DNA of 64,000 nt from Sphingopyxis solisilvae (GTDB lineage Bacteria; Pseudomonadota; Alphaproteobacteria; Sphingomonadales; Sphingomonadaceae). The stretch spans positions 1 to 64,000 of the forward strand of contig NZ_JADKYM010000008.1 in assembly GCF_015475875.1 (NCBI RefSeq), written 5' to 3'. Below, piece by piece: positions 52,323 through 60,957 of this stretch. Every line of letters starts with the position of its first letter. The stretch's first letter is position 1. The translations under genes and the position numbers were made by a program. Below the pieces are notes generated by a model. The model was not told the DNA's origin and ran no database searches. It saw only the letters and a program-made list of their open reading frames with translations.

Positions 52323-52343
52323 TGGCATAGTAAGTGTCATTAT
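52323..52343. promoter_or_regulatory. Operator candidate before sulfatase 1
   Basis: TGGCATAGTAAGTGTCATTA (from 52323, plus one more T) matches the minus strand of the TetR-sulfatase 2 intergenic region (56468-56448) at 16 of 21 positions, including TGGCA, GTGTCA and TAT. It lies 17 bp upstream of the sulfatase 1 start. The TetR gene at 55749-56375 is the obvious binder. Confidence 0.55.
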
Positions 52344-52360
52344 CCCAAGGGGAGGGGGCG

Positions 52361-54196
52361 ATGGCAGTGCGCGTGAGGACCACCAACGTGCCGGGTCGCA
52401 AGGGCCGGTTCCGGCGTACTGCCATCATTTTTAGCGCCGCGCTGCTCGCCGCCATCACCGCACAGGCGCAGCCGCAATCGGCACCGCCGCGCCACCCTAA
52501 CATCGTCATCCTGCTCGCCGACGACTGGGGCTTTACCGACGTCGGCGCGTTCGGGGCCGAGTTCGCGACACCTAACATCGACGCGCTCGCCTACGCCGGA
52601 ACGCGCTTTACCAATTTCCATGTCGCCGGATCCTGCTCGCCGACGCGCGCAATGCTCCAGACCGGGGTGATGAATCACCGCAACGGCCTCGGCAACATGC
52701 CCGAAACGATCCCCGACGAACATCGCGGCAAGCCCGGATACGACACGGTGATGAACCACCGCGTGGTGACGATCGCGCAGCTTCTCAAGGCCGCGGGCTA
52801 TCGCACCTACTTCACCGGCAAATGGCATTTGGGCAGTGACGCGACACGGCTGCCGCACGCGCGCGGTTATGACCGGGCCTATAGCCTCGCCGATGCGGGC
52901 GCCGACAATTTCGAACAGCGCCCGATCGAGGGGCTGTACGATACCGCCGCTTGGACCGAAAACGGCAAACCCGCGACCTTGCCCAAGGACTATTATTCGT
53001 CGCGCTTCGTCGTTCAAAAGATGATCGACTATGTCGAGGCGGACCGCGCGACCGGCAAACCCTTTTTCGCCTCGATCAACTTCCTCGCCAACCATATCCC
53101 GGTGCAGGCGCCCGACAGCGACATCGCGCGCTATGCCGCGCTATACAAGGACGGCTGGACCGCGCTGCGCGCCGCGCGGGCGAAGCGCGCCGCGGCGCTC
53201 GGCATCGTCCCCGCGGGTGTCCCGATCGTCACCATGCCGACCACCCCCGACTGGCAAAAGCTGGGCGCCGCCGAACGCGCCGCCGCGGTGCGGGTGATGC
53301 AGGCCTATGCGGGGATGGCGACCGCGATGGACCGCGAGGTCGGGCGGCTGGTCGCACATCTGAAAGCGACCGGCGATTATGACAACACGATCGTCGTCTT
53401 CCTGTCGGACAACGGCGCCGAGCCGACCAATCCGTTCGCCAGTCTGCGCAACCGGCTGTTCCTGGGCATGCAATATGATCTGTCGACCGCCAATATCGGC
53501 CGCCGCGGCAGTTTCAGCGCGATCGGACCCGGCTGGGCGAGCGCCGCCGCCTCGCCCTTGTCGGGATATAAATTCAGCGCGACCGAGGGCGGGCTGCGCG
53601 TTCCGCTGATCGTGACTTGGCCGGGGAGCGATCAGGTGCAGGCGGGGGCGATCCGCCACGGGCTGGCGCATGTGACCGACATATTGCCGACGCTGACCGA
53701 ACTCGCCGGGGTCGCGGGTCATGGCGGCCGCTGGCAGGGCAAGGATGTCGAGCCGGTCACGGGCCGCAGCCTTGTCCCGATGCTGAGCGGTGCAACCGAC
53801 AGCGTCCATGGCGACACCCCGCTCGGCTATGAATTATCAGGCAATGCGGCGCTGTTCCGGGGCGATTACAAGCTCGTCCGCAATCTGCCCCCGACGGGCG
53901 ACGGCAAATGGCGGCTGTTCGACCTCAAGACCGATCCCGGCGAGACGCGCGACCTGTCGGCGGCGCAGCCCGAACGATACGCCGCGATGCTCGCCGACTA
54001 CCGCGCCTATGCCAAGGCGAACGGCGTGCTCGACATGCCCGCAGGCTACACCGCCGACGAACAGATCAACGCCTATGCGTGGGCGCAACAGGGCCGAAAG
54101 CGCGCGATCAAGGCCGGGCTGTGGCTGGGCGGCGGGTTGCTGGCACTGGCGCTTTTGATCTGGAGCTGGCGGCGGCGGAGACACGCGGTAAGCTGA
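52361..54196 (+). CDS. Type I sulfatase (arylsulfatase family), membrane-anchored (1)
   Basis: The 611-residue sulfatase has an N-terminal signal/anchor (about residues 20-37), the metal-binding NIVILLADDWGFTD (about 47-60), the formylglycine site GSCSPTRA with Cys92 (CxPxR), GKWHLG, and LSDNGAEPTN (about 350). It ends in a hydrophobic helix (LWLGGGLLALALLIWSW) with a basic tail, a C-terminal membrane anchor that is not common in sulfatases. Cys92 would be converted to formylglycine by the FGE at 54829. GGGGAGGGGG precedes the ATG. Confidence 0.9.
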   Translation: MAVRVRTTNVPGRKGRFRRTAIIFSAALLAAITAQAQPQSAPPRHPNIVILLADDWGFTDVGAFGAEFATPNIDALAYAGTRFTNFHVAGSCSPTRAMLQTGVMNHRNGLGNMPETIPDEHRGKPGYDTVMNHRVVTIAQLLKAAGYRTYFTGKWHLGSDATRLPHARGYDRAYSLADAGADNFEQRPIEGLYDTAAWTENGKPATLPKDYYSSRFVVQKMIDYVEADRATGKPFFASINFLANHIPVQAPDSDIARYAALYKDGWTALRAARAKRAAALGIVPAGVPIVTMPTTPDWQKLGAAERAAAVRVMQAYAGMATAMDREVGRLVAHLKATGDYDNTIVVFLSDNGAEPTNPFASLRNRLFLGMQYDLSTANIGRRGSFSAIGPGWASAAASPLSGYKFSATEGGLRVPLIVTWPGSDQVQAGAIRHGLAHVTDILPTLTELAGVAGHGGRWQGKDVEPVTGRSLVPMLSGATDSVHGDTPLGYELSGNAALFRGDYKLVRNLPPTGDGKWRLFDLKTDPGETRDLSAAQPERYAAMLADYRAYAKANGVLDMPAGYTADEQINAYAWAQQGRKRAIKAGLWLGGGLLALALLIWSWRRRRHAVS

Positions 54197-54287
54197 GAGG
54201 CGGACATCACGTCGGTTTTGGGGTGGTTGGCGGACTGTCGGGTTTTAGGCAGACAGAATGCTAAGCAGCCGCGCAGTGATAACGAAG

Positions 54288-54713
54288 CTATTTGACGGGA
54301 ATGAACTGAAGTGTGCCTGCTCGACGTGGCCCATTACCACTGTCGTTTGGATGGTTGACGCCATCTAGAACGGGAACCTCAAGGAAATCGAACGGGCTTA
54401 TCCCATCGAGACAAGCCACATTCACGCCATACTGATTCTGATTGGATCGCCGTTGGTGATGGGTGTATATTCCACAGATTGAACAGAAAAAATGCTGTGC
54501 TGATCCAGTATTGAAACGGTAAGCTGTCAGCATATCATCGCCTCTCAGCAACTTGATCCCACCCATTTCTACGGAAACGGCAACGGCACCTCGCATTCGG
54601 CAATATGAACAGGTGCAGCGTCGGATTGTATTGAAGCCGTCGCTAAGCGACGCCTCGAAACACACTGCCCCGCAATGGCATCGACCAGCCTTCACATTCA
54701 CATCTTCTGTCAT
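54288..54713 (-). CDS. GFA-family (glutathione-dependent formaldehyde-activating enzyme-like) protein
   Basis: The 141-residue protein has the GFA zinc-binding cysteines: RCHCGAVCFEA (about residues 11-21), CTCSYCRMRGA (about 33-43) and FFCSICGIYTHH (about 75-86). Most GFA members are zinc proteins of unknown substrate rather than true formaldehyde enzymes. The DNA here (about 54230-54830) is much richer in A+T than both sulfatase genes, which suggests recent transfer. It is unrelated to the sulfatase function as far as can be seen. Confidence 0.85.
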   Translation of the reverse strand: MTEDVNVKAGRCHCGAVCFEASLSDGFNTIRRCTCSYCRMRGAVAVSVEMGGIKLLRGDDMLTAYRFNTGSAQHFFCSICGIYTHHQRRSNQNQYGVNVACLDGISPFDFLEVPVLDGVNHPNDSGNGPRRAGTLQFIPVK

Positions 54714-54828
54714 TCAGTCTGCTTCCTATACTCGCCATTTTTGGTCTAATATTGGCAGAATACCGATAGCATCTCAACGGCCTAGAATGGTCGTAACCCG
54801 CCATTTCGTTCATCACCTTACCGCCAAC

Positions 54829-55752
54829 CTACCCGACAGGCGCCGCGCGCGCCGGATCGATCAGCCGAAACCCGATATGGTCCGTCCCCAGGCTGCGTTC
54901 CTGAAACTGCCGTGCGGCGGGGCGATAGCGGGCGCAATAATTGGCGGCGCACAGGAAACTGCCGCCCTTGATGATATTGCTTTCGCCGCTCGCCTTGCTC
55001 GTCGTCCATTCCCACACATTGCCGATCAGGTCGTGGACGCCGTGGTCGTCCGCCGGAAAGCAGGCGACCGGGGCGCGACTGGTGAAGCCATCGGTGCCAA
55101 GGTCGCGCGCCGGAAAAGCGCCCTGGTAATAATTGGCCAGCGGCTTGCCCGCAGCATCGACCGGCACATTGCGGTCGGCGCCGCCGGTCGCCGCGGCCAG
55201 TTCCCATTGTTCCTCGCTCGGCAACGCTTTGCCCGCCCAGCGCGCATAGGCCAGCGCGTCGTCATATGCGATCTGCACCACCGGCTCGCGGTCTTTCCCG
55301 TCGATCGCGGTGCCGGGACCCGCGGGGTGGCGCCACTGTGCGCCGACGACCCAGCGCCACCAATTGGGATTGCCGTCGGTCGGCGCGGTGAACACCGCGC
55401 CGCCGGGGATCAGCATATCGGGCGGCGCACCCGGCAGTGGCGGCGGGTCGCGCTCAGCAAGCGTCTTGTACCCGGTCGCCTTGACGAAGGCGGCGAACTC
55501 GGCGTTGGTCACCTCGTGCGTCGCGATCCAGAAACCGTCGACGCGGACCTCGCGCGCCGGACCTTCCTCGGGCAGCTGCGCGTCGGCGCCCATCGCGAAG
55601 GTCGCGCCAGGGATCCACACATAGTCCTGCTTGGGCATCGCGGGGCAGGCGGGTGCCGCGGCCTCGGCAGGCGGTGCCTCGGTCGCCTTGCCGCACCCCG
55701 CCAGCGCGCCGATCAACGCGAGCGGAAACAGCGCGGCGCTGCGGTATCTCAA
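54829..55752 (-). CDS. Formylglycine-generating enzyme (SUMF1/FGE family), lipoprotein
   Basis: The 307-residue protein has a lipoprotein signal (ALIGALAGC, Cys20) and an FGE-sulfatase domain (about 38-300): PGATFAMGAD, VDGFWIATHEVTNAEFAAFV, GKALPSEEQWELAA, DLIGNVWEWT and the active site GGSFLCAANYCARYRPAAR with Cys268 and Cys273. Such enzymes oxidise the sulfatase Cys to formylglycine using copper and oxygen. A periplasmic, lipid-anchored maturase means the sulfatases would be activated after export. The TTG start overlaps the TetR stop (TTGA), so it is cotranslated with the regulator. Confidence 0.85.
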   Translation of the reverse strand: MRYRSAALFPLALIGALAGCGKATEAPPAEAAAPACPAMPKQDYVWIPGATFAMGADAQLPEEGPAREVRVDGFWIATHEVTNAEFAAFVKATGYKTLAERDPPPLPGAPPDMLIPGGAVFTAPTDGNPNWWRWVVGAQWRHPAGPGTAIDGKDREPVVQIAYDDALAYARWAGKALPSEEQWELAAATGGADRNVPVDAAGKPLANYYQGAFPARDLGTDGFTSRAPVACFPADDHGVHDLIGNVWEWTTSKASGESNIIKGGSFLCAANYCARYRPAARQFQERSLGTDHIGFRLIDPARAAPVG

Positions 55753-56375
55753 GCGGCCTCGCCGATCGTCGCCAGCAAGGCATCGACCATGTGCATCGTC
55801 ACCGTCCCGGCTTCCTCGGCCGACAATCCCTGATCGTGGCGCAGAGCGCGCCAGTTCTGGAACGACAGCGTCGCGCACAGCGCCTCGACATTGATCCGGT
55901 CGGTCAGGACGGGGCCGGGAAGGAGCCGCAGCAGCAGGTCGCGCTCCAGCATCACGACCTTGCCATATTGGCCCATCAGGAACGGCGACTGGTAGCGCTT
56001 GATGTTGGCGGCGAGACGAAAGGGCAGGGTCGTTTCGAACACGCGGACGCGGCGCCGCACCATATCGCGGACATTGGCGCGCCAATCCTGATCGGGATAG
56101 GGCGCGGCAACAATCGGCATGACCCGCTCGGTAATCGTCGCGGTGATTTCGGCGTACAGCGCATCCATGTCGTCGAAATGGCGAAACACGGTGCGCGGCC
56201 CGATCCCGGCCTCCTCGGCAACGCGCGCTGCACTCGGCGCCAGGTCGCCGCCGACGATCAGTTCCATCATCGCCTCGACGATCCGCTTGTGGCTCGACCG
56301 TCCGCGTTCGCGGCGGCCGTCAACCCGCGGGGGATCGGCCTTCGTCGCCATCGATTTGCTCGCCGCCTTGGACAT
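55749..56375 (-). CDS. TetR family regulator of the sulfatase genes
   Basis: The 208-residue protein has a basic N-terminal tail, a TetR helix-turn-helix (about residues 28-75: HKRIVEAMMELIVGGDLAPS, RVAEEAGIGPRTVFRHFDDM) and a helical ligand domain. The ATG at 56375 has GGAG upstream; the very long reading frame further upstream is only antisense to sulfatase 2. It is divergent from sulfatase 2 and shares its promoter region, where a repeat also seen before sulfatase 1 lies. Confidence 0.87.
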   Translation of the reverse strand: MSKAASKSMATKADPPRVDGRRERGRSSHKRIVEAMMELIVGGDLAPSAARVAEEAGIGPRTVFRHFDDMDALYAEITATITERVMPIVAAPYPDQDWRANVRDMVRRRVRVFETTLPFRLAANIKRYQSPFLMGQYGKVVMLERDLLLRLLPGPVLTDRINVEALCATLSFQNWRALRHDQGLSAEEAGTVTMHMVDALLATIGEAA

Positions 56376-56445
56376 GGCTTCTCCGCTGGCCCAGCTTGGT
56401 CCCGGGGTCAATGACCTCGTTCTGCGCCATCTTGCGCTGTCATCA

Positions 56446-56468
56446 ATATAGTGACACATATAGTGCCA
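56446..56468. promoter_or_regulatory. TetR operator candidate between tetR and sulfatase 2
   Basis: The plus strand holds ATATAGTGACAC followed at once by ATATAGTGCCAT, a 12-bp tandem repeat with two differences, starting at 56446. Read on the minus strand, TGGCACTATATGTGTCACTA matches the site before sulfatase 1. It lies 31 bp before the sulfatase 2 start and 71 bp before the tetR start, well placed to control both. Confidence 0.6.
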
Positions 56469-56498
56469 TAATATCGACGGCAAGGGGGCTGGGTTGCC

Positions 56499-58133
56499 AT
56501 GCAGAAAAGATGGATCGCATTGGGGGTCATCGCGGCGCTGGGGGCGGGCGGCTACGCTGCGTTCGAAGCGAACAAATATCGCCTGCCCGGTATCCTGCAG
56601 GACTGGCGCGATCCGGTGCAGCCGAACCAGCCGGTCGCGTGGCAGCAGGGACCGGCGACACCGGCCGCGGGCAAGCGCCCGCCGAACATCATCCTGATCG
56701 TCGCCGACGACCTTGGCTATAACGACATCAGCCTGAACGGCGGTGGCGTCGGCGGCGGAATCGTCAAGACGCCGAACATCGACGCCTTGGCGCGCGAGGG
56801 GGTGAATTTCACCATCGCTTATGCCGCCAATGCGACCTGCTCGCCCTCGCGCGCCGCGATGATGACCGGGCGCTATCCCACGCGCTTCGGCTTTGAATTT
56901 ACCGCGGTGCCGGTCCAGTTCGCCGAAAATCTGGCGCATGGTGAGGGTGTCGGGCCGCTGCGGGCGATTTTTCACGGCGACCGGATCAACCCCGATATTC
57001 CCGACTATCCCGACATGGGGGTTCCCGCGAGCGAGGTGACGATTGCCGAGGCGGTGAAGGCGGCGGGCTACCACACGCTGCATATCGGCAAATGGCATCT
57101 GGGCGAGGCGCCCGCGCTGCGCCCCGACGCGCAGGGTTTCGACGAAAGCCTGGCCGTGCTGGCGGGCGGCGCGATGTTCATGCGCGAGGACGATCCCGGT
57201 GTCGTCAACGCCAAACTGCCATGGGACCCGATCGACCGCTTCCTGTGGGCCAATCTGCGCCACGCGGTGACGTTCAACGGCAGCAAGCGTTTCTATCCGC
57301 GCGGCCATATGACCGACTATTTCGCCGAAGAGGCAATCAAGGCGATCGAGGCGAACCGCAACCGGCCCTTCTTCCTGTATCTTTCGTTCACTGCCCCGCA
57401 CACGCCGCTTCAGGCGACGAAGGCCGATTACGACAAGCTGGCGGCGATCAAGGATCACCAGACACGCGTTTATGGTGCGATGATTGCGCAGCTCGACCGG
57501 CGGATCGGCGACGTCATGGCCAAGCTGAAAGAACAGGAGATCGACGACAATACGCTGGTCATCTTCACCAGCGACAATGGCGGCGCGTGGTACAACGGGA
57601 TCGCAGACCTCAACGCGCCCTTCCGCGGCTGGAAAGCGACCTTTTTCGAAGGCGGCATCCGCACTCCCATGTTCATGCGCTGGCCGCGCAGCATCGCGCC
57701 CGGGACACGGCGCGCCGATGTCACGGGCCATCTCGATATCTTTTCGACGATAGCGGCGGCGGCGGGGGCCGCGGTGCCGCGCGACCGGACGATCGACAGC
57801 GAGAATATCCTCGCCGGTCCGGCCAGCCGGGCCGCGATGTTCTGGCGGTCGGGCGACTATCGCGCGGTGCGCGCGGGCGACTGGAAATTGCAGGTGACGA
57901 AACGGCCCGAACAGGCGCGCCTCTATAATCTTGCAACCGACCCGACCGAACAAAAGGATCTCGCTGCCAGCGACCCGCAACGCGTCGCGGCGCTGCGCGC
58001 GATGATCGAGGCACAGAACAAGGGCATGGCCAAACCGATCTGGCCCGGCCTGATCGAAGGCCCGGTGCGTATCGACGTCCCGCTGAACGCGCCGTGGCGG
58101 GACAGGCAGGACTATATCTACTGGGCAAACTGA
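56499..58133 (+). CDS. Type I sulfatase (arylsulfatase family) (2)
   Basis: The 544-residue sulfatase has an N-terminal hydrophobic signal/anchor (about residues 5-22), the metal site NIILIVADDLGYNDISLNGG (about 63-82), the formylglycine site ATCSPSRAA with Cys114 (CxPSR), GKWHLGEA and FTSDNGGAWYNG. It lacks the C-terminal anchor of sulfatase 1. Exact substrate cannot be read from the sequence. The shared operator and neighbouring FGE show that the two sulfatases form one regulon. Confidence 0.92.
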   Translation: MQKRWIALGVIAALGAGGYAAFEANKYRLPGILQDWRDPVQPNQPVAWQQGPATPAAGKRPPNIILIVADDLGYNDISLNGGGVGGGIVKTPNIDALAREGVNFTIAYAANATCSPSRAAMMTGRYPTRFGFEFTAVPVQFAENLAHGEGVGPLRAIFHGDRINPDIPDYPDMGVPASEVTIAEAVKAAGYHTLHIGKWHLGEAPALRPDAQGFDESLAVLAGGAMFMREDDPGVVNAKLPWDPIDRFLWANLRHAVTFNGSKRFYPRGHMTDYFAEEAIKAIEANRNRPFFLYLSFTAPHTPLQATKADYDKLAAIKDHQTRVYGAMIAQLDRRIGDVMAKLKEQEIDDNTLVIFTSDNGGAWYNGIADLNAPFRGWKATFFEGGIRTPMFMRWPRSIAPGTRRADVTGHLDIFSTIAAAAGAAVPRDRTIDSENILAGPASRAAMFWRSGDYRAVRAGDWKLQVTKRPEQARLYNLATDPTEQKDLAASDPQRVAALRAMIEAQNKGMAKPIWPGLIEGPVRIDVPLNAPWRDRQDYIYWAN

Positions 58134-58539
58134 ACGGGCCAAGCCCTTGCGGCGCTTGGTCGGTAGCCAGCGATTCAGAAGAATGGTGCGTGACGCAGTC
58201 CGCACCGGACCGGTCTCACCCCTGAATTGCCTGTTTTTTCCTGTTTATTTGGAAACAATAGGCGCCGGATTATGCAGGTCCTCGGTAAGGGCCTAAAAAT
58301 TCGAAGTTTTCTAATGCATCGCCAACGTGTTATATCTGCTCGGGAACAGGCTCGAAACAGGGTGCAAACAGGCGAATATGGTCGCGGCACCATTGCATCG
58401 TGACGATTTCAGTATATCGTCGAACCCGCGAGACCTGGATAGGACAACAGGGTTGCGAGCCGGTAACTCCTGCATCATGCAGGACGGAGTCCCGGCGGCA
58501 GGCCTGACGCTATTTTGCAATTAGCTCAGGATCTCGGCC
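58134..58539. other. Intergenic region with AACAGG repeats
   Basis: No gene is recognised. AACAGG occurs three times at exactly 11-bp spacing (58345, 58356, 58367), and its reverse CCTGTT occurs twice at 10-bp spacing (58230, 58240). The region separates the sulfatase regulon from the phage-like module and could hold a binding array, a replication/packaging-like site or the boundary of a mobile element. Confidence 0.4.
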
Positions 58540-59187
58540 ATGGCTTCCCTCGTTCTCGATACTCGTCAACTTGAACCCTTCGAAATTGGGGCACGCCTCG
58601 ACATCGCAATAGCATATCCGAACGTGTCATCTGAGCGGACGGCACGGCTCGTGCGTGCAGCCTGCGCGGACCAGATCAAGGTAACATTGGTCGATGAGCC
58701 AAGCCTCCGTGCTCAATTGCTTAAGCAATACCCCGAATATAATCCCGCGAAGATTCGCGTCGGCCGCAAAAATGCCAGAGCGCATAGGGATGAAGCATTG
58801 AGAGCGGGGACGCTTCTACTTCCCTTGATCAAACGGGCGGCTTTAGGGCAAGATCCATTCGTCCCACCGACCATGACGCGCATGAAGATTGATCAGATTG
58901 TTCCCTATTTATGGCCGGCGAACCCCGACGAGCCCGACGATATATATTTCGAACGACTTCACTCCATCAAACAACGCCAGGTTCGTTCCCGCTATCCCTT
59001 CATTCACCTCGCTGGGGCGCTGCAAATGTTGGCGCGAATAGATTCCAGGGATCATTATGATTGCCAAGACCTGGATTTTCTTCGGAAATGGGTCGCTGCT
59101 TCACGGCTGTTCGCCCGCTACATCCGGAACACTCCAGGCCTGGAAAACATGGCGTCGAAGCTGATCGACATCGAGTGGATCGAATGA
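58540..59187 (+). CDS. Hypothetical protein at the start of the phage-like module
   Basis: The 215-residue, mostly helical soluble protein has no signal peptide and no motif that I recognise. Its codon use is less GC-biased than the sulfatase genes. Notable segments are PEYNPAKIRVGRKNARAHRD and RSRYPFIHLAGALQMLARID. It lies 74 bp before the ParB-methylase gene on the same strand, so it may belong to the same element. Confidence 0.5.
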   Translation: MASLVLDTRQLEPFEIGARLDIAIAYPNVSSERTARLVRAACADQIKVTLVDEPSLRAQLLKQYPEYNPAKIRVGRKNARAHRDEALRAGTLLLPLIKRAALGQDPFVPPTMTRMKIDQIVPYLWPANPDEPDDIYFERLHSIKQRQVRSRYPFIHLAGALQMLARIDSRDHYDCQDLDFLRKWVAASRLFARYIRNTPGLENMASKLIDIEWIE

Positions 59188-59261
59188 AAGCAAGTTTTTG
59201 CCCCTAGTGGGCGGGGCAGCGACGGTAGTTATGGGTGGCTCCCTCAGTGATGGAGCCCGCG

Positions 59262-60596
59262 ATGACAAAAGCTATCCAACCTACGCAGCATGTGATTCAG
59301 CATGTTCCGATCGATCGGCCGCGGCCAAATCCGCGCAACCCCCGGAAGCACGGCAAACGCCATATCCGTTCGCTGGCCAAGAGCATTTCGACCTTTGGGT
59401 TCAATGTGCCACTGTTACTGGACGAGTCTGACCAGGTCGTTGCCGGACATGGCCGGCTGGAGGCGGCCAAGCTTGCCGGCCTGACCGAGGTGCCAGCAAT
59501 CTACCTTGCTCATCTCGACGCGCAGCAACGCCAGGCCTTCATGATTGCAGATAACCGGCTCCATGATCTCAGCAGCTGGAATCGTGATAATCTCGCAGCG
59601 ATTTTGCTCGAGCTGTCGGAGGCCGACCTCGATTTCGATATTGAGGTCGCGGGCTATTCCGTCGGTGAAATCGATCTGTTGCTGCTGCCGGAAGGAGGAG
59701 GAGATTCCGACCGCGACGAGGATGAACCCGACCCCGGACCAGCCGTCTCAGTCGTCGGAGATCATTGGCATCTTGGCGATCATCGCCTGCTCTGCGCAGA
59801 CTCTTTGCAGGCGGCATCCTACGCGGCGTTGATGGCGAGCGAGCTTGCCGATGTCGTTGTCACCGATCCACCCTATAATGTGCCGATAGATGGGCACGTG
59901 AGCGGGCTCGGGAAGGTAAAACATCGCCCCTTCGTGCAATGCAGTGGGGAGCTAACCGAAACTGAGTTCATAGCTTTTTTATCTGCAGCGATGCGTAATG
60001 CGGCAGAGGCGTCGCGCGAGGGCTCGCTCCACTATTGGGCAATGGATTGGCGGCATCTGTTCGAGCTGATGACCGCGGCGCGCAGTGTCTATGACCAGCA
60101 GCTCAACCTTTGCGTTTGGACGAAGCATGCGCCCGCGATGGGTTCCCTGTACCGTAGCCAATACGAATTGTTCGGCGTGTGGCGTAAGGGCAAGGCGCGG
60201 CATCGCAACAATGTCCAACTCGGCCGCTTCGGTCGGTCGCGATCCAACGTATGGCGTTATCCTGGTGCGACCGGGTTCAGCAGGACGAGCGACGAAGGAA
60301 ATTTGCTCGCTCTGCATCCGACCGTCAAGCCGCTCGCGCTGCTCGTCGATATTCTGTTAGATTGCACTAAGCGCGGTGACATCGTGCTCGACCCGTTCAT
60401 GGGCAGCGGATCGACGATCATCGCGGCTGAGAAGGTCGGGCGCAGGGCGAGGGGGCTTGAGCTCGATCCGCTCTATGTCGACACGATCATTCGGCGCTGG
60501 CAGCGCTGGTCCGGCGCGCAAGCGCACCGTGCAGACGGGACCCTGTTCGACGATCTTGAGGCTGCGGCCCTAATCGCGGCGTCGACCAATGAGTGA
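59262..60596 (+). CDS. ParB-domain DNA methyltransferase fusion
   Basis: The 444-residue protein joins a ParB/sulfiredoxin-like nuclease-fold domain (about residues 10-100: IDRPRPNPRNPRKHGKRHIR, LLLDESDQVVAGHGRLEAAK) to an amino-methyltransferase (about 165-440) with motif IV TDPPYNVP and, later, motif I DPFMGSGSTIIAAEKVGR. This order is the beta class (N6-adenine or N4-cytosine). Such fusions are common in phages and integrated elements, where they protect or mark element DNA. It overlaps the DUF5681 gene by 8 bp. The start chosen (59262) is one of three close ATGs. Confidence 0.87.
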   Translation: MTKAIQPTQHVIQHVPIDRPRPNPRNPRKHGKRHIRSLAKSISTFGFNVPLLLDESDQVVAGHGRLEAAKLAGLTEVPAIYLAHLDAQQRQAFMIADNRLHDLSSWNRDNLAAILLELSEADLDFDIEVAGYSVGEIDLLLLPEGGGDSDRDEDEPDPGPAVSVVGDHWHLGDHRLLCADSLQAASYAALMASELADVVVTDPPYNVPIDGHVSGLGKVKHRPFVQCSGELTETEFIAFLSAAMRNAAEASREGSLHYWAMDWRHLFELMTAARSVYDQQLNLCVWTKHAPAMGSLYRSQYELFGVWRKGKARHRNNVQLGRFGRSRSNVWRYPGATGFSRTSDEGNLLALHPTVKPLALLVDILLDCTKRGDIVLDPFMGSGSTIIAAEKVGRRARGLELDPLYVDTIIRRWQRWSGAQAHRADGTLFDDLEAAALIAASTNE

Positions 60597-60957
60597 CGAC
60601 CGCGACGGCAATGGCCGATTCAAGAAGGGCGTTTGTCCCAATCCCAAGGGCCGACCGCGCAAGGCCCAAACCGTCAGCCGGGCGATTTTGGATGCCGCCA
60701 AGGGCAAAGTGATGGTGTCGGAGAATGGCAAGCGGCGGCGCGTCAGGAAGATCGAGGCCGCAGCAACCCAGGTCGCCAACAAGGGTGCCGCCGGAGATCT
60801 GCGCGCCGGCAAGCTGCTGCTCGACTATGCCGCGCGCGCGGAAGCTGACGAGCGCGATGCTGCTCCGCTCGATGCTGCATTGTCGCTCAGCGACCAGGAA
60901 ATCGCCAGCCGCTTCCTTGCTGAATATCGGCGCCACCTCGAAGGGAACGGCGCATGA
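60589..60957 (+). CDS. DUF5681 protein, possible small packaging factor
   Basis: The 122-residue basic protein has the DUF5681 N-terminus GRFKKGVCPNPKGRPRKAQT (about residues 9-28) followed by helices. DUF5681 genes usually precede a terminase large subunit in phage-like modules, so a DNA-binding or small-terminase-like role is suspected but not shown. It overlaps the methylase gene by 8 bp and the terminase gene by 4 bp. Confidence 0.75.
   Translation: MSDDRDGNGRFKKGVCPNPKGRPRKAQTVSRAILDAAKGKVMVSENGKRRRVRKIEAAATQVANKGAAGDLRAGKLLLDYAARAEADERDAAPLDAALSLSDQEIASRFLAEYRRHLEGNGA

Noticed and set aside
55749-58205. 818-codon open frame on the minus strand
   Set aside because: Only its last 208 codons (the TetR protein) are real; the rest is antisense to sulfatase 2, and a good ribosome site marks the TetR start at 56375.
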